Below, piece by piece: positions 1 through 5,871 of a stretch of DNA of 5,871 nucleotides. Position 1 is the first letter of the stretch; the number at the start of each line of letters is the position of its first letter. The position numbers and the translations under genes were made by a program. The notes under the pieces were generated by a model, which was not told where the DNA came from, ran no database searches, and saw only the letters and a list, made by a program, of their open reading frames with translations. Source of the stretch: Saprospiraceae bacterium (GTDB lineage: Bacteria > Bacteroidota > Bacteroidia > Chitinophagales > Saprospiraceae); NCBI GenBank assembly GCA_013042795.1, contig JABDPK010000095.1:1-5871 (forward strand). Reading direction: 5' to 3'.

Positions 1-1
1 T

Positions 2-601
2 TATAGTTTTTTTCATAATAATCCTTCCGGTTATTGGCTGAATAAAACCGGCTTCCTGCTTATTTTATCAGTTATTATTCTGGTACTGGTATTGCTTAGC
101 TGGTTCATCAAACCATTTAAACAAAAGCTTGATACAAAAGCTCTCCGAATATTTACGCTGATTATGGGCTTAGCCTGGGTTGCTGTTCTGATCAATTATT
201 TTACCGGAAGTGGCAATGCCTTGTTCATAAACTTTTACACATTACGCAGCTGGTATGGATTTCTTATCGGTGCCGCATTTTCAGGAGTAATAGGAGTCGG
301 TTTTTATCCCTTGATGGGTAGTCGTGTATGGTGTCGCTTTGGATGCCCGATGGCTGCTATCCTGGGAGTTCAGCAGAAATTATTCAGTCGGTTCAGGATC
401 ACTACCAATGGAGGTCAGTGTATATCATGCGGGAACTGCTCTACGTATTGCGAAATGGGTATTGATGTACGTGCTTATGCACAAAAAGGTCAGAATATCG
501 TGCGGGCATCATGCGTTGGTTGTGGTATTTGTGCTGCCGTTTGTCCAAGGGGAGTCCTGAGACTGGAAAATGGGAGTAAAGATATTTTTGATAGAGTTTA
601 G
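2..601 (+). CDS. 4Fe-4S membrane protein, NapH/polyferredoxin-like, C-terminal part (5' end outside window)
   Basis: The frame is open from the left edge to the TAG at 599-601, giving 199 visible residues; the true start lies upstream. Three hydrophobic stretches, at about residues 18-36, 50-67 and 83-105, look like membrane helices. They are followed by a WCRFGCP motif (C111, C115) and two ferredoxin-type clusters, CxxCxxCxxxC at C140/143/146/150 and CxxCxxCxxxCP at C171/174/177/181. Membrane helices, then a CxxxCP motif, then two 4Fe-4S sites is the arrangement of NapH/MauN/NosR-type polyferredoxins, which pass electrons between the membrane and a partner oxidoreductase. The partner cannot be named, and the missing N-terminus may carry another domain. 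Nothing on the same strand nearby suggests a pathway, because nadC follows only after 240 bases with intervening hairpins. Confidence is high for an Fe-S membrane protein and low for a specific function. Confidence 0.85.
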   Translation, partial: YSFFHNNPSGYWLNKTGFLLILSVIILVLVLLSWFIKPFKQKLDTKALRIFTLIMGLAWVAVLINYFTGSGNALFINFYTLRSWYGFLIGAAFSGVIGVGFYPLMGSRVWCRFGCPMAAILGVQQKLFSRFRITTNGGQCISCGNCSTYCEMGIDVRAYAQKGQNIVRASCVGCGICAAVCPRGVLRLENGSKDIFDRV

Positions 602-605
602 TGGA

Positions 606-628
606 GCTTTAGGCAGGATGCCAAAAGC
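606..628 (+). terminator. stem-loop just after the Fe-S gene, possible weak terminator
   Basis: Bases 606-615 (GCTTTAGGCA) pair with 619-628 (TGCCAAAAGC) around a 3-base GGA loop. Nine pairs form, with one A-A mismatch. The hairpin begins four bases after the stop codon, as a terminator would, but no T tract follows, so it may instead be an mRNA 3'-end structure. Confidence 0.35.
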
Positions 629-688
629 AACCAGAGAAATCAAAGCTTAACGGATGCCTAATGAATTGCTGGCCAATGATGATTGGTT

Positions 689-711
689 TCTTCAGGCATC
701 TTGCCTGAAGA
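689..711. repeat. perfect inverted repeat, 10-bp stem with 3-base loop
   Basis: Bases 689-698 (TTCTTCAGGCA minus its first T) are the exact reverse complement of 702-711 (TGCCTGAAGA), with loop TCT. No T tract follows on either strand, so this is not a typical intrinsic terminator. A smaller hairpin, CCAAT/ATTGG at 673-686, lies just before it. The arm at 694-706 is also nearly complementary to 611-622 of the upstream hairpin, so the two could pair with each other. Role unknown. Confidence 0.5.
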
Positions 712-815
712 GCACGTCGGCAGCAGAATTATAGTTAATCTGCACCAATTATAATCTACTAGTTTCTTATATTAAATTTTATATTCGATCCTAGAATAGG
801 ATGGTATTTCACTAA

Positions 816-854
816 GAGGGGTAAACCATGAACAAACATATATGGAAGGAATAA
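816..854 (+). promoter_or_regulatory. possible 8-codon leader ORF with ribosome binding site, overlapping the nadC start
   Basis: GAGGGG at 816-821 is the best Shine-Dalgarno-like sequence before nadC. It sits six bases before an ATG at 828, not before the nadC ATG at 842, which is 20 bases away. The ATG at 828 opens MNKHIWKE and stops at TAA 852-854, so it overlaps nadC by 13 bases in another frame. Translating the leader could deliver ribosomes to the nadC start. It could equally be chance, since Bacteroidota often start translation without a Shine-Dalgarno sequence. The short peptide has no run of one amino acid that would suggest classical attenuation. Confidence 0.25.
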
Positions 855-1696
855 AAACATCATTGCTCAATGCTTTTATAGATGCATCATTGCGGGAAGA
901 TATAAAAGATGGCGACCATACATCTCTGGCATGTATACCTGCAGATGCAAGAGATACAGCAAGGTTGATTGTCAAGGACAAAGGAGTCATTGCAGGTGTT
1001 GATTTTGCGGAGCATGTATTCAAAAGACTTGATCCCGAATGTCGCTTTGAACGGCTTATTAATGACGGATCCGATGTAAAATATGGTGATATCGCCTTTA
1101 CTGTTGAAACATATTCCCGGACCTTATTAAAAGGTGAAAGACTTGTATTGAATACAATGCAACGATTAAGTGGTGTATCATCCCTGAGCAGAAAATTTTC
1201 CCGCCTGGTTGAAGATTTACCGGTGACAATTCTTGATACAAGGAAAACAACGCCTTTGATGCGATTTCTTGAAAAATGGGCTGTACGTATTGGTGGCTGC
1301 ACGAATTACCGGGATGGCTTATATGACTGGATAATGATAAAGGATAATCATATTGATGCATCCGGAAATGTACAGCAGGCTATTCGAAAGGTAAAGGATT
1401 ATCTCCAGATTAATAATAAGGATTTGGGAATTACTGTAGAAGTAAGGGATATTGAAGAACTAAAGGCTGTTATGGAAGAGGGTGGTGTGACGAGGATAAT
1501 GCTGGATAATTTCGATCTCGATAATATGCGTACAGCTGTTGAATTGATAGGTGATAGATTTGAATGTGAGGCTTCGGGGGGTGTAAATATTGGAACCGTT
1601 AGAGCCATTGCAGAAACCGGTGTGGATTTTATTTCTGTAGGTGCATTGACCCATTCAGCTGGTTCACTTGATATGAGCCTTAAGATCGTAAAATAG
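842..1696 (+). CDS. nadC: nicotinate-nucleotide diphosphorylase (carboxylating), quinolinate phosphoribosyltransferase
   Basis: This cytosolic enzyme converts quinolinate and PRPP to nicotinate mononucleotide, CO2 and pyrophosphate, the step where de novo NAD synthesis joins the common pathway. The 284 residues are a normal full length. Family motifs appear in order: REDIKDGDHTS (18-28) in the N-terminal domain, KGERLVLNTMQRLSG (97-111), LDTRKTTP (131-138, R134/K135), IMIKDNH (164-170, K167), EVRD (E200), MLDNF (D222), ASGGVN (244-249) and SVGALTHSA (265-273), the last two being phosphate-binding loops of the barrel. The usual GGGxNHR segment reads GGCTNYR (151-157), so the canonical His is Tyr156. 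ATG 842 is the first ATG in frame, and a stop at 797-799 limits upstream extension. No nadA or nadB is visible beside it. A stem-loop at 1708-1735 closes the gene. Confidence 0.96.
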   Translation: MEGIKTSLLNAFIDASLREDIKDGDHTSLACIPADARDTARLIVKDKGVIAGVDFAEHVFKRLDPECRFERLINDGSDVKYGDIAFTVETYSRTLLKGERLVLNTMQRLSGVSSLSRKFSRLVEDLPVTILDTRKTTPLMRFLEKWAVRIGGCTNYRDGLYDWIMIKDNHIDASGNVQQAIRKVKDYLQINNKDLGITVEVRDIEELKAVMEEGGVTRIMLDNFDLDNMRTAVELIGDRFECEASGGVNIGTVRAIAETGVDFISVGALTHSAGSLDMSLKIVK

Positions 1697-1707
1697 AAGA
1701 ATGAAAA

Positions 1708-1735
1708 TGAGGCCCTCAATGATTTGAGAGCCTCA
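1708..1735 (+). terminator. stem-loop terminator after nadC, probably works in both directions
   Basis: TGAGGC (1708-1713) pairs with GCCTCA (1730-1735), and after one C-A mismatch CTCAA (1715-1719) pairs with TTGAG (1724-1728) around a TGAT loop. That gives 11 pairs, starting 12 bases after the nadC stop. On the + strand the tail is only CTCTTC. On the - strand the stem is followed by TTTTCATTCTTC, a better T-rich tail, so it may also stop readthrough coming from the pyrD side. Confidence 0.65.
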
Positions 1736-2123
1736 CTCTTCAAGTGTGGGAATTACCCAGGATAACTCAATATCAAAAAGCTTATTAAGACGATTGTGAA
1801 CACACATGCAATCCAAAATCGCAGGTCTGTAAGTATGTTCTGGTTATCATCATGAATCATAAATGAGAAGGTTTTGGTTATTAAAGAGTAATGAGTATTT
1901 GCAATTCAATCATTGCATATGACCCTTTAAGACCAAAAAGAATACCATATGGATTATTTATTATGTGTTAAGTACTTGATCTGGGTAAGTGATTTTAAGG
2001 TAAAGCAATTATTAGGATTTAATGCAATCTGTAAATGTCTGATAATGAAATATCAATGCAATTGATATATAGTCTATTTAATTAATAGCTTCAAATGCAT
2101 TATCTGAAAAATACCCAAAAACT
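1736..2123. other. AT-rich gap between nadC and pyrD, no convincing gene
   Basis: This 388-base stretch lies between the two convergent transcripts and has no long open frame on either strand. It holds two short open stretches. On the - strand, 36 sense codons run from 1843 to 1736 and end in a TGA (1733-1735) inside the nadC terminator stem. Its only ATG gives a 24-residue peptide starting MCVHNRLNKLFD, with no clear ribosome site. On the + strand, 1891-1971 encodes 26 residues (MSICNSIIAYD...) after AAAGAG. Neither resembles a family I know. The stretch could be a decayed gene, a region for a small RNA, or plain spacer. Confidence 0.5.
2050..2068 (-). repeat. AT-rich perfect hairpin downstream of pyrD
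   Basis: ATATCAAT (2050-2057) and ATTGATAT (2061-2068) form an 8-bp stem around a GCA loop, 56 bases past the pyrD stop. On the - strand it is followed by TTTCATTATC. It could be a weak terminator for the dnaX-regulator-pyrD unit, but its stem has only one G-C pair per arm, and such palindromes arise by chance in AT-rich DNA. Confidence 0.3.
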
Positions 2124-3161
2124 TTAGATAGAATTTTTGATTGCTTTCTTGATTTTCCTGACAATTGAAGGGCCTTCGTAGATCATACCGGAATACAACT
2201 GTATTAAATCAGCTCCGGCTGCGAGCATATTTATGGCATCTTTATCAGAACAAATTCCTCCGACACCTATAATTGCCAGCTCAGGTTTCCTGCTCCTGAT
2301 ATACTTCACAACTTCCACGGACCTTTTGTGAAGGGGCTGTCCGCTTAAACCGCCATTGCCGATTTCATCGATCCGGTTTTGACCACTTTTCAGATTTTCC
2401 CTTGAGATAGTGGTATTGGTGGCTATGATACCATCAATTTTATTGGATTCGATGATATCCAGTGTGTCATTTATTTGTTCAAATCCAAGGTCAGGTGCGA
2501 TTTTCAGTAAAATGGGTTTGTATTCTTTTTTTGTTTGTCTGAGTTCTGCCATCCTGGCCAGGAGTCTGTTCAGGGGTTCCTTGTCTTGTAAAGCTCTCAG
2601 GTTAGGTGTATTAGGAGAACTTACATTGACTACAAAATAATCAACATGGGGATACAATGCATTAAAACAGATTTCATAATCGTTGATCGCCTCCTCGTTT
2701 GGTGTGACTTTGTTCTTTCCGATATTACCCCCGATTATAATATGCCTGGATGTGTCTTTTTTGAGTCTTTCAACCATTCCCTCAACACCTTCATTATTAA
2801 AACCCATCCTGTTGATCAGGGCTTTGTCTTCCGGTAATCGAAAAAGTCTAGGTTGTGGATTACCGGCCTGACCTTTTGGAGTCACAGTTCCGATTTCAAT
2901 AAATCCGAATCCTAGATGTGACATTGCCTTATAATGCTTTCCTTCTTTATCAAATCCGGCGGCTAAGCCAACCGGGTTCGGAAACCGGATACCGAATACT
3001 GTTTTTTCAAGAGCGGGCGCATCATAACTGAATATGTACTTCACGATCGACTTCAAAACAGGAATTGAAGTTATAATTCCGAAAATGGATGTACTGATAT
3101 GATGTGCCTTTTCAGCCGGGAAAAGGAACAGGAATGGTTTTATAATAAGTCGATAAAACAA
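2124..3161 (-). CDS. pyrD: dihydroorotate dehydrogenase (quinone), class 2
   Basis: This FMN enzyme oxidises dihydroorotate to orotate in pyrimidine synthesis and passes the electrons to membrane quinone. The 345 residues match class 2. The N-terminal segment (1-45, with PAEKAHH at 15-21) is the membrane-associating, quinone-tunnel region that class 1 enzymes lack. Barrel motifs follow: [10 protein letters not shown] (65-74), the flavin-contact region [17 protein letters not shown] (88-105), INRMGFNN (116-123), [11 protein letters not shown] (179-189) with the class 2 catalytic base Ser182 and substrate Asn179/Asn184, LLKIAPD (218-224, Lys220), NTT (249-251), and IIGVGGI (297-303) plus [10 protein letters not shown] (322-331) for FMN phosphate. 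The start must be TTG at 3161-3159, because the codon before it is the TAA of the upstream regulator and the first in-frame ATG is Met80, inside the barrel. It is the last gene of the dnaX-regulator-pyrD unit and is probably coupled to translation of the regulator. Confidence 0.96.
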   Translation of the reverse strand: MFYRLIIKPFLFLFPAEKAHHISTSIFGIITSIPVLKSIVKYIFSYDAPALEKTVFGIRFPNPVGLAAGFDKEGKHYKAMSHLGFGFIEIGTVTPKGQAGNPQPRLFRLPEDKALINRMGFNNEGVEGMVERLKKDTSRHIIIGGNIGKNKVTPNEEAINDYEICFNALYPHVDYFVVNVSSPNTPNLRALQDKEPLNRLLARMAELRQTKKEYKPILLKIAPDLGFEQINDTLDIIESNKIDGIIATNTTISRENLKSGQNRIDEIGNGGLSGQPLHKRSVEVVKYIRSRKPELAIIGVGGICSDKDAINMLAAGADLIQLYSGMIYEGPSIVRKIKKAIKNSI

Positions 3162-3848
3162 TTACTTGATTTCTTCTTTTAATTTATCGAGATCTCTGAC
3201 AAGAAGTCTCTTGCGGTTAAAGGTAAGAATATCTTCGTTTCTCAATTCATTCAGTACAGTGGTTACGGTCTGTCGAGAGGTTGCAGTCAGATTGGCAATT
3301 TCCTGGTGTGTAATAAAATTGCGTACGACCCATTCATAACCTACACGCTGGCCTCTTTTTCTTACAAGCTCAGCAAGGTATTCAACAATCCTGCTCCGGG
3401 AGTCCTTGAATACCAGCGATTCCAGCCTGTTTTCCATTTCGATGACTTTTGATCCCATCATTTTCATAAAAAACAAACTCAGGGAACTGTGATCTTTGAT
3501 CAGGTTTTTCATTTCATTGGCGTTGATCACACATAAGGTTGTGTCTTCCAGTGCCAGTGCATAATCCCTTCTGGACGTTTCTCCGATCATGGACAACTCA
3601 CCAAAGACTTCGCCTTTTCCAAGGATCGTCTTGGTGATTTCTTTACCATTATCTGCATAGGAGCCAATTTTTATTCTTCCATCAGTAATAAAGAAAATCT
3701 TATCACTTGATTGGTTGGGCAAGTAGACATATTCATTTTTCTCAACAATTTTGAGATGATCTTTATCTATTTGTTCGCCCATTTTCTTTGGACAAAAAAT
3801 GCCTCCTACATCAATGTTTTCTAGGTACCAGATCGCTTTTTCGTTCAT
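3162..3848 (-). CDS. Crp/Fnr-family transcriptional regulator
   Basis: The 228 residues have the two-domain Crp/Fnr plan. A cyclic-nucleotide-binding-type beta-roll spans about residues 30-120 (IFFITDGRIKIG at 51-62, GKGEVFGELSMIG at 77-89). A long dimer helix follows (about 122-148, MGSKVIEMENRLESLVF). A winged helix-turn-helix comes last (THQEIANLTATSRQTVTTVL at 180-199, then wing residues to about 218). There is no N-terminal Cys cluster, only Cys19, so it is not an oxygen-sensing Fnr. In the ligand pocket, Glu84 and Arg94 align with E. coli CRP Glu72 and Arg82, but the Ser83 position is Asp95, so cAMP binding is doubtful and the effector is unknown. The ATG at 3848-3846 follows the dnaX stop by 21 bases and is not preceded by a clear Shine-Dalgarno sequence. 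Targets cannot be inferred from this window. Confidence 0.93.
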   Translation of the reverse strand: MNEKAIWYLENIDVGGIFCPKKMGEQIDKDHLKIVEKNEYVYLPNQSSDKIFFITDGRIKIGSYADNGKEITKTILGKGEVFGELSMIGETSRRDYALALEDTTLCVINANEMKNLIKDHSSLSLFFMKMMGSKVIEMENRLESLVFKDSRSRIVEYLAELVRKRGQRVGYEWVVRNFITHQEIANLTATSRQTVTTVLNELRNEDILTFNRKRLLVRDLDKLKEEIK

Positions 3849-3869
3849 TTCAGGAGATTTAGAATGAAA

Positions 3870-5651
3870 TTATTTGTTAGAAATCTTCATTTTCAATGCA
3901 TCAACTAACTTCTCGAACTCCGGGTTCTTAGATACTAACAGATCATATTTTTCTTTTGTTGTTAAGGATTTGGGCTTTTTTGGAGGTTCATACTCAGGAA
4001 ATGTCTTTTCGTTGACTTCAAACAATAATTTTATGTCCCGATTTGGATATTGATCATGAATTTTTTCCAGTAAGTGAATTTCCTGTTTGAGGAAATCAAT
4101 ATAGATCCTGGTGGGTGTAATGATGGTCACTGTATTATCATCGATGCGGACCTTGATGTATTGCATAGCTGTTTTCAGGGATTGAGATTCTGTATTGTCC
4201 CTGAATTCATCAAAAATCTTCTGAATCCTTTCAACATTGTAAGGAATGCCATTCCCGGCTTTGTCATTTTCTTCTTTTTCGATGGATTTCAGCAATGAAT
4301 CTAGGTTTGCCGAAATCTGGGGGGCATCGATTTTTTCTATAACAGGCTTAACTGTTGCAGCTGCAGGCTGTTTTTCTTCTTCTTTTTCTTCTTTGTGATC
4401 TTTCTCAGATGCAGGATTGGTAACTTTAGCAGGATTTTGAACTGCTTCTGATGAACTGATCTTCGCAATGGATTCTTTGGGATTATCCTGTATAACAACT
4501 TCCTTTTCCTTGAGGATTTCCTTTTTCTCAGTCTGAACTACTGTTTTTTTTTTCTCGATTGCCCTGTTCATGTAGCACATCTTACTAAGTGCAATTTCAA
4601 CACTCAGTCTCTTATTATGAGATCGTATCAAATTAATGTCCGCATTATTCAATATTGAGAGTGCGGTCATCAGGAATGAAGCAGAACTAAGTTGTGCCTG
4701 GTCTTCATATCTCTTTTTAAGATTATCGCCGGTTTCCAGCAGAGTAGCAGTTTTCAGATCCCTGACCATAAGAAGATCCCTTATGTGTTTCATAAGTCCT
4801 GGTATAAATTGCTCAGGTTCAAAACCGCTTTTTACAATCTTGTCATAGATAAGCATTAACGAAGGGAAGTCTTCTTTGATGGCAGAGTCTATGATCCGGA
4901 AATAGTAATCATAGTCCAGGACATTAAGATTGTCAGCGACATCCTTATAGGTAATGTCTCCTTCAACCGTACTAATAATTTTATCGTAAATGGACAAGGC
5001 ATCTCGGAGTGCCCCATCTGCTTTTTGAGCAATAAGGTGCAGGGCTTCCTGATCTATATTCCTTTTTTCCTGTCCTGAAATAAATTCGAGTTGCCTGACG
5101 ATATCCGGAATTTGAATCCTTCTGAAGTCAAATATCTGGCACCTCGAAAGTATTGTAGGAATGATCTTGTGTTTCTCAGTTGTAGCAAGGATAAACTTGG
5201 CATAAGGAGGTGGTTCTTCCAGGGTTTTTAAAAATGCATTAAAAGCGGCCTGGCTCAGCATGTGTACCTCATCAATAATATAGATCTTGAAAGATCCTTG
5301 TTGAGGTTGAAAACGAACCTGTTCATTTAGTGCCCTGATATGATCAACACTATTATTTGACGCTGCATCCAGTTCGAAAATATTAAAAGAGGCATTGTCA
5401 ACGAATGCTTTGCAGGAATTACATTCTCCACAGGCTTTGAAACCTTCCTGCAGATTTTCGCAGTTGAGCACTTTTGCAAGAATCCTTGCACTGGTAGTTT
5501 TACCGACACCCCTTGGGCCTGCAAACAGGAATGCATGCGCCAGTTGATCATTTTTAAGCGCATTCTTCAATGTTTGCGCTATATGATCCTGTCCAACGAC
5601 TTCGTCGAAATTCTGAGGGCGGTATTTACGTGCTGAAACAACGAAACTCAT
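3870..5651 (-). CDS. dnaX: DNA polymerase III subunit gamma/tau
   Basis: DnaX is the ATPase of the clamp loader, which opens the sliding clamp and places it on primed DNA. The 593 residues begin with the family signature (VSARKYRPQNFDEVVGQ, 5-21). Walker A is GPRGVGKT (45-52), the zinc site is C64/C74/C77/C80, Walker B is IYIIDEVHML (123-132), sensor 1 is ATTEKH (156-161), the SRC arginine finger is R170, and sensor 2 is GALRDALS (213-220). The domain III collar runs to about residue 362. A Lys/Glu-rich linker (about 366-465) leads to a C-terminal tau-type module (about 470-593) with a conserved-looking TTKEKYDLLVSKNP segment. This module is shorter than, and unlike, domains IV-V of E. coli tau. 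A ten-A run at codons 367-370 probably also yields a short gamma form. ATG 5651-5649 starts the signature directly. It is the first gene of a three-gene unit and diverges from nadE. Confidence 0.97.
   Translation of the reverse strand: MSFVVSARKYRPQNFDEVVGQDHIAQTLKNALKNDQLAHAFLFAGPRGVGKTTSARILAKVLNCENLQEGFKACGECNSCKAFVDNASFNIFELDAASNNSVDHIRALNEQVRFQPQQGSFKIYIIDEVHMLSQAAFNAFLKTLEEPPPYAKFILATTEKHKIIPTILSRCQIFDFRRIQIPDIVRQLEFISGQEKRNIDQEALHLIAQKADGALRDALSIYDKIISTVEGDITYKDVADNLNVLDYDYYFRIIDSAIKEDFPSLMLIYDKIVKSGFEPEQFIPGLMKHIRDLLMVRDLKTATLLETGDNLKKRYEDQAQLSSASFLMTALSILNNADINLIRSHNKRLSVEIALSKMCYMNRAIEKKKTVVQTEKKEILKEKEVVIQDNPKESIAKISSSEAVQNPAKVTNPASEKDHKEEKEEEKQPAAATVKPVIEKIDAPQISANLDSLLKSIEKEENDKAGNGIPYNVERIQKIFDEFRDNTESQSLKTAMQYIKVRIDDNTVTIITPTRIYIDFLKQEIHLLEKIHDQYPNRDIKLLFEVNEKTFPEYEPPKKPKSLTTKEKYDLLVSKNPEFEKLVDALKMKISNK
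4528..4553 (-). promoter_or_regulatory. probable slippage site in dnaX that makes a short gamma product
   Basis: Ten consecutive A residues (4553-4544, reading on the - strand) follow codon 366, just past the collar domain. In frame they read K K K T. A -1 shift, or an mRNA with one extra A, gives K K K N S S S D and a TGA at 4530-4528, a 374-residue product. A +1 shift, or one A fewer, gives K K K Q and a TAG at 4540-4538, a 370-residue product. An AGGG lies eight bases before the run (4565-4562) and could act as a stimulating Shine-Dalgarno sequence. No strong downstream stem is visible, only CAGT/ACTG with four pairs. Slippage at A runs is established for dnaX of Thermus (transcriptional) and E. 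coli (ribosomal); use here is inferred. Confidence 0.6.
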
Positions 5652-5745
5652 ATAGCCCCGAAGATATAAAAGAATTCATAATGTGAGCCCTGAATATGTC
5701 TAATGTAATTTGGTTTTTTAAGACATCACTAAGTTGACCTTAACA

Positions 5746-5774
5746 TTTGAACAATCTTTTTTTACTTTACTTTG
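5746..5774 (+). promoter_or_regulatory. probable Bacteroidota-type promoter for nadE
   Basis: TTTG at 5746-5749 fits the -33 element, and TTACTTTG at 5767-5774 matches TAnnTTTG in all but the second base, with 17 bases between them. Transcription would start near 5780, leaving a leader of roughly 18 bases before the ATG at 5799. I found no equally good match on the - strand for dnaX in the same gap (5652-5798). Confidence 0.45.
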
Positions 5775-5798
5775 TTTCTCATTTGAAACAGGGCCATT

Positions 5799-5871
5799 AT
5801 GAAGATTGCAATTGCACAATTGAATTACCTCATCGGGGACTTTGAAGGAAACGTGAACAAGATTATTGATT
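5799..5871 (+). CDS. nadE: glutamine-dependent NAD+ synthetase, N-terminal fragment (runs off window)
   Basis: ATG 5799 opens a frame to the window edge, and the 24 visible residues begin MKIAIAQLNYLIGDFEGNV. This is the start of a nitrilase-type amidase domain (strand KIAIAQLN, then a GDFEGN turn) as found at the N-terminus of long, glutamine-using NadE, which amidates deaminated NAD to NAD+. In that family the nitrilase domain releases ammonia from glutamine for the C-terminal synthetase domain, which is outside this window. Other nitrilase-fold amidases begin similarly, but the N-Y-x-I-G-D/N-F-E-x-N pattern favours NadE. It diverges from dnaX with 147 bases between them and has its own probable promoter. 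nadC on the same strand acts in the same pathway. Confidence 0.8.
   Translation, partial: MKIAIAQLNYLIGDFEGNVNKIID

Noticed and set aside
772..1743. Several open frames on the - strand opposite nadC, the longest about 176 codons.
   Set aside because: They lie antisense to a clearly conserved enzyme, and their Ser-rich translations show no domain. They are frame shadows.
1885..1960. On the - strand a short open stretch reads GSYAMIELQILITL, which loosely resembles the helix after the heme loop of cytochrome P450.
   Set aside because: The heme-ligand Cys is absent, the frame is broken by stops on both sides, and upstream frames show no supporting P450 motifs. The match is short and hydrophobic, so chance is the simplest reading.
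1891..1971. A 26-codon + strand ORF (MSICNSIIAYD...) preceded by AAAGAG.
   Set aside because: It is too short, has no recognisable features and its ribosome site is only two bases from the ATG. It is described within the gap entry but not called as a gene.
3162..3848. Calling the regulator Fnr or Crp proper.
   Set aside because: No N-terminal Fe-S cysteines are present for Fnr, and the changed ligand pocket argues against assuming cAMP. Only the family is named.
1..5871. Searched for insertion-sequence ends, CRISPR repeats, tRNA or rRNA genes and phage or toxin-antitoxin genes.
   Set aside because: No transposase, no regularly spaced repeats and no cloverleaf-like segment were seen. The window is core metabolism and replication.

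Overview
The window looks like an ordinary chromosomal stretch from a member of the Bacteroidota. It is AT-rich. It has a probable Bacteroidota-type promoter (TTTG, then near-TAnnTTTG), and its protein versions (NadC, class 2 PyrD, DnaX with a short C-terminal module, NadE start) read like that phylum. A placement nearer Bacteroidales/Marinilabiliales is only an impression. I see no mobile element, CRISPR array, tRNA or rRNA.

Layout, left to right. On the + strand, positions 2-601 hold the C-terminal part of a membrane-bound, NapH-like 4Fe-4S protein that begins outside the window. A 240-base gap with two hairpins follows, then nadC (842-1696, quinolinate phosphoribosyltransferase) with a strong stem-loop just after it. 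Positions 1736-2123 hold no convincing gene. Three genes then lie on the - strand and read right to left as a tight unit: dnaX (5651-3870, clamp-loader gamma/tau), a Crp/Fnr-family regulator (3848-3162) 21 bases later, and pyrD (3161-2124, quinone-linked dihydroorotate dehydrogenase), which starts with TTG directly against the regulator's stop codon. At the right edge, diverging from dnaX, is the first part of nadE (from 5799, glutamine-dependent NAD+ synthetase).

Function. nadC and nadE act in NAD synthesis: the quinolinate-to-nicotinate-mononucleotide step and the final amidation. pyrD acts in pyrimidine synthesis and feeds electrons to quinone. dnaX serves replication. The regulator sits inside the dnaX-pyrD unit, but its targets cannot be read from this window.

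The most notable signal is a run of ten A residues in dnaX, exactly where the ATPase/oligomerisation core ends and the charged linker begins. Both alternative frames reach a stop within a few codons. A short gamma-type product made by slippage is therefore likely. This mechanism is known for dnaX in other bacteria; its use here is inferred.
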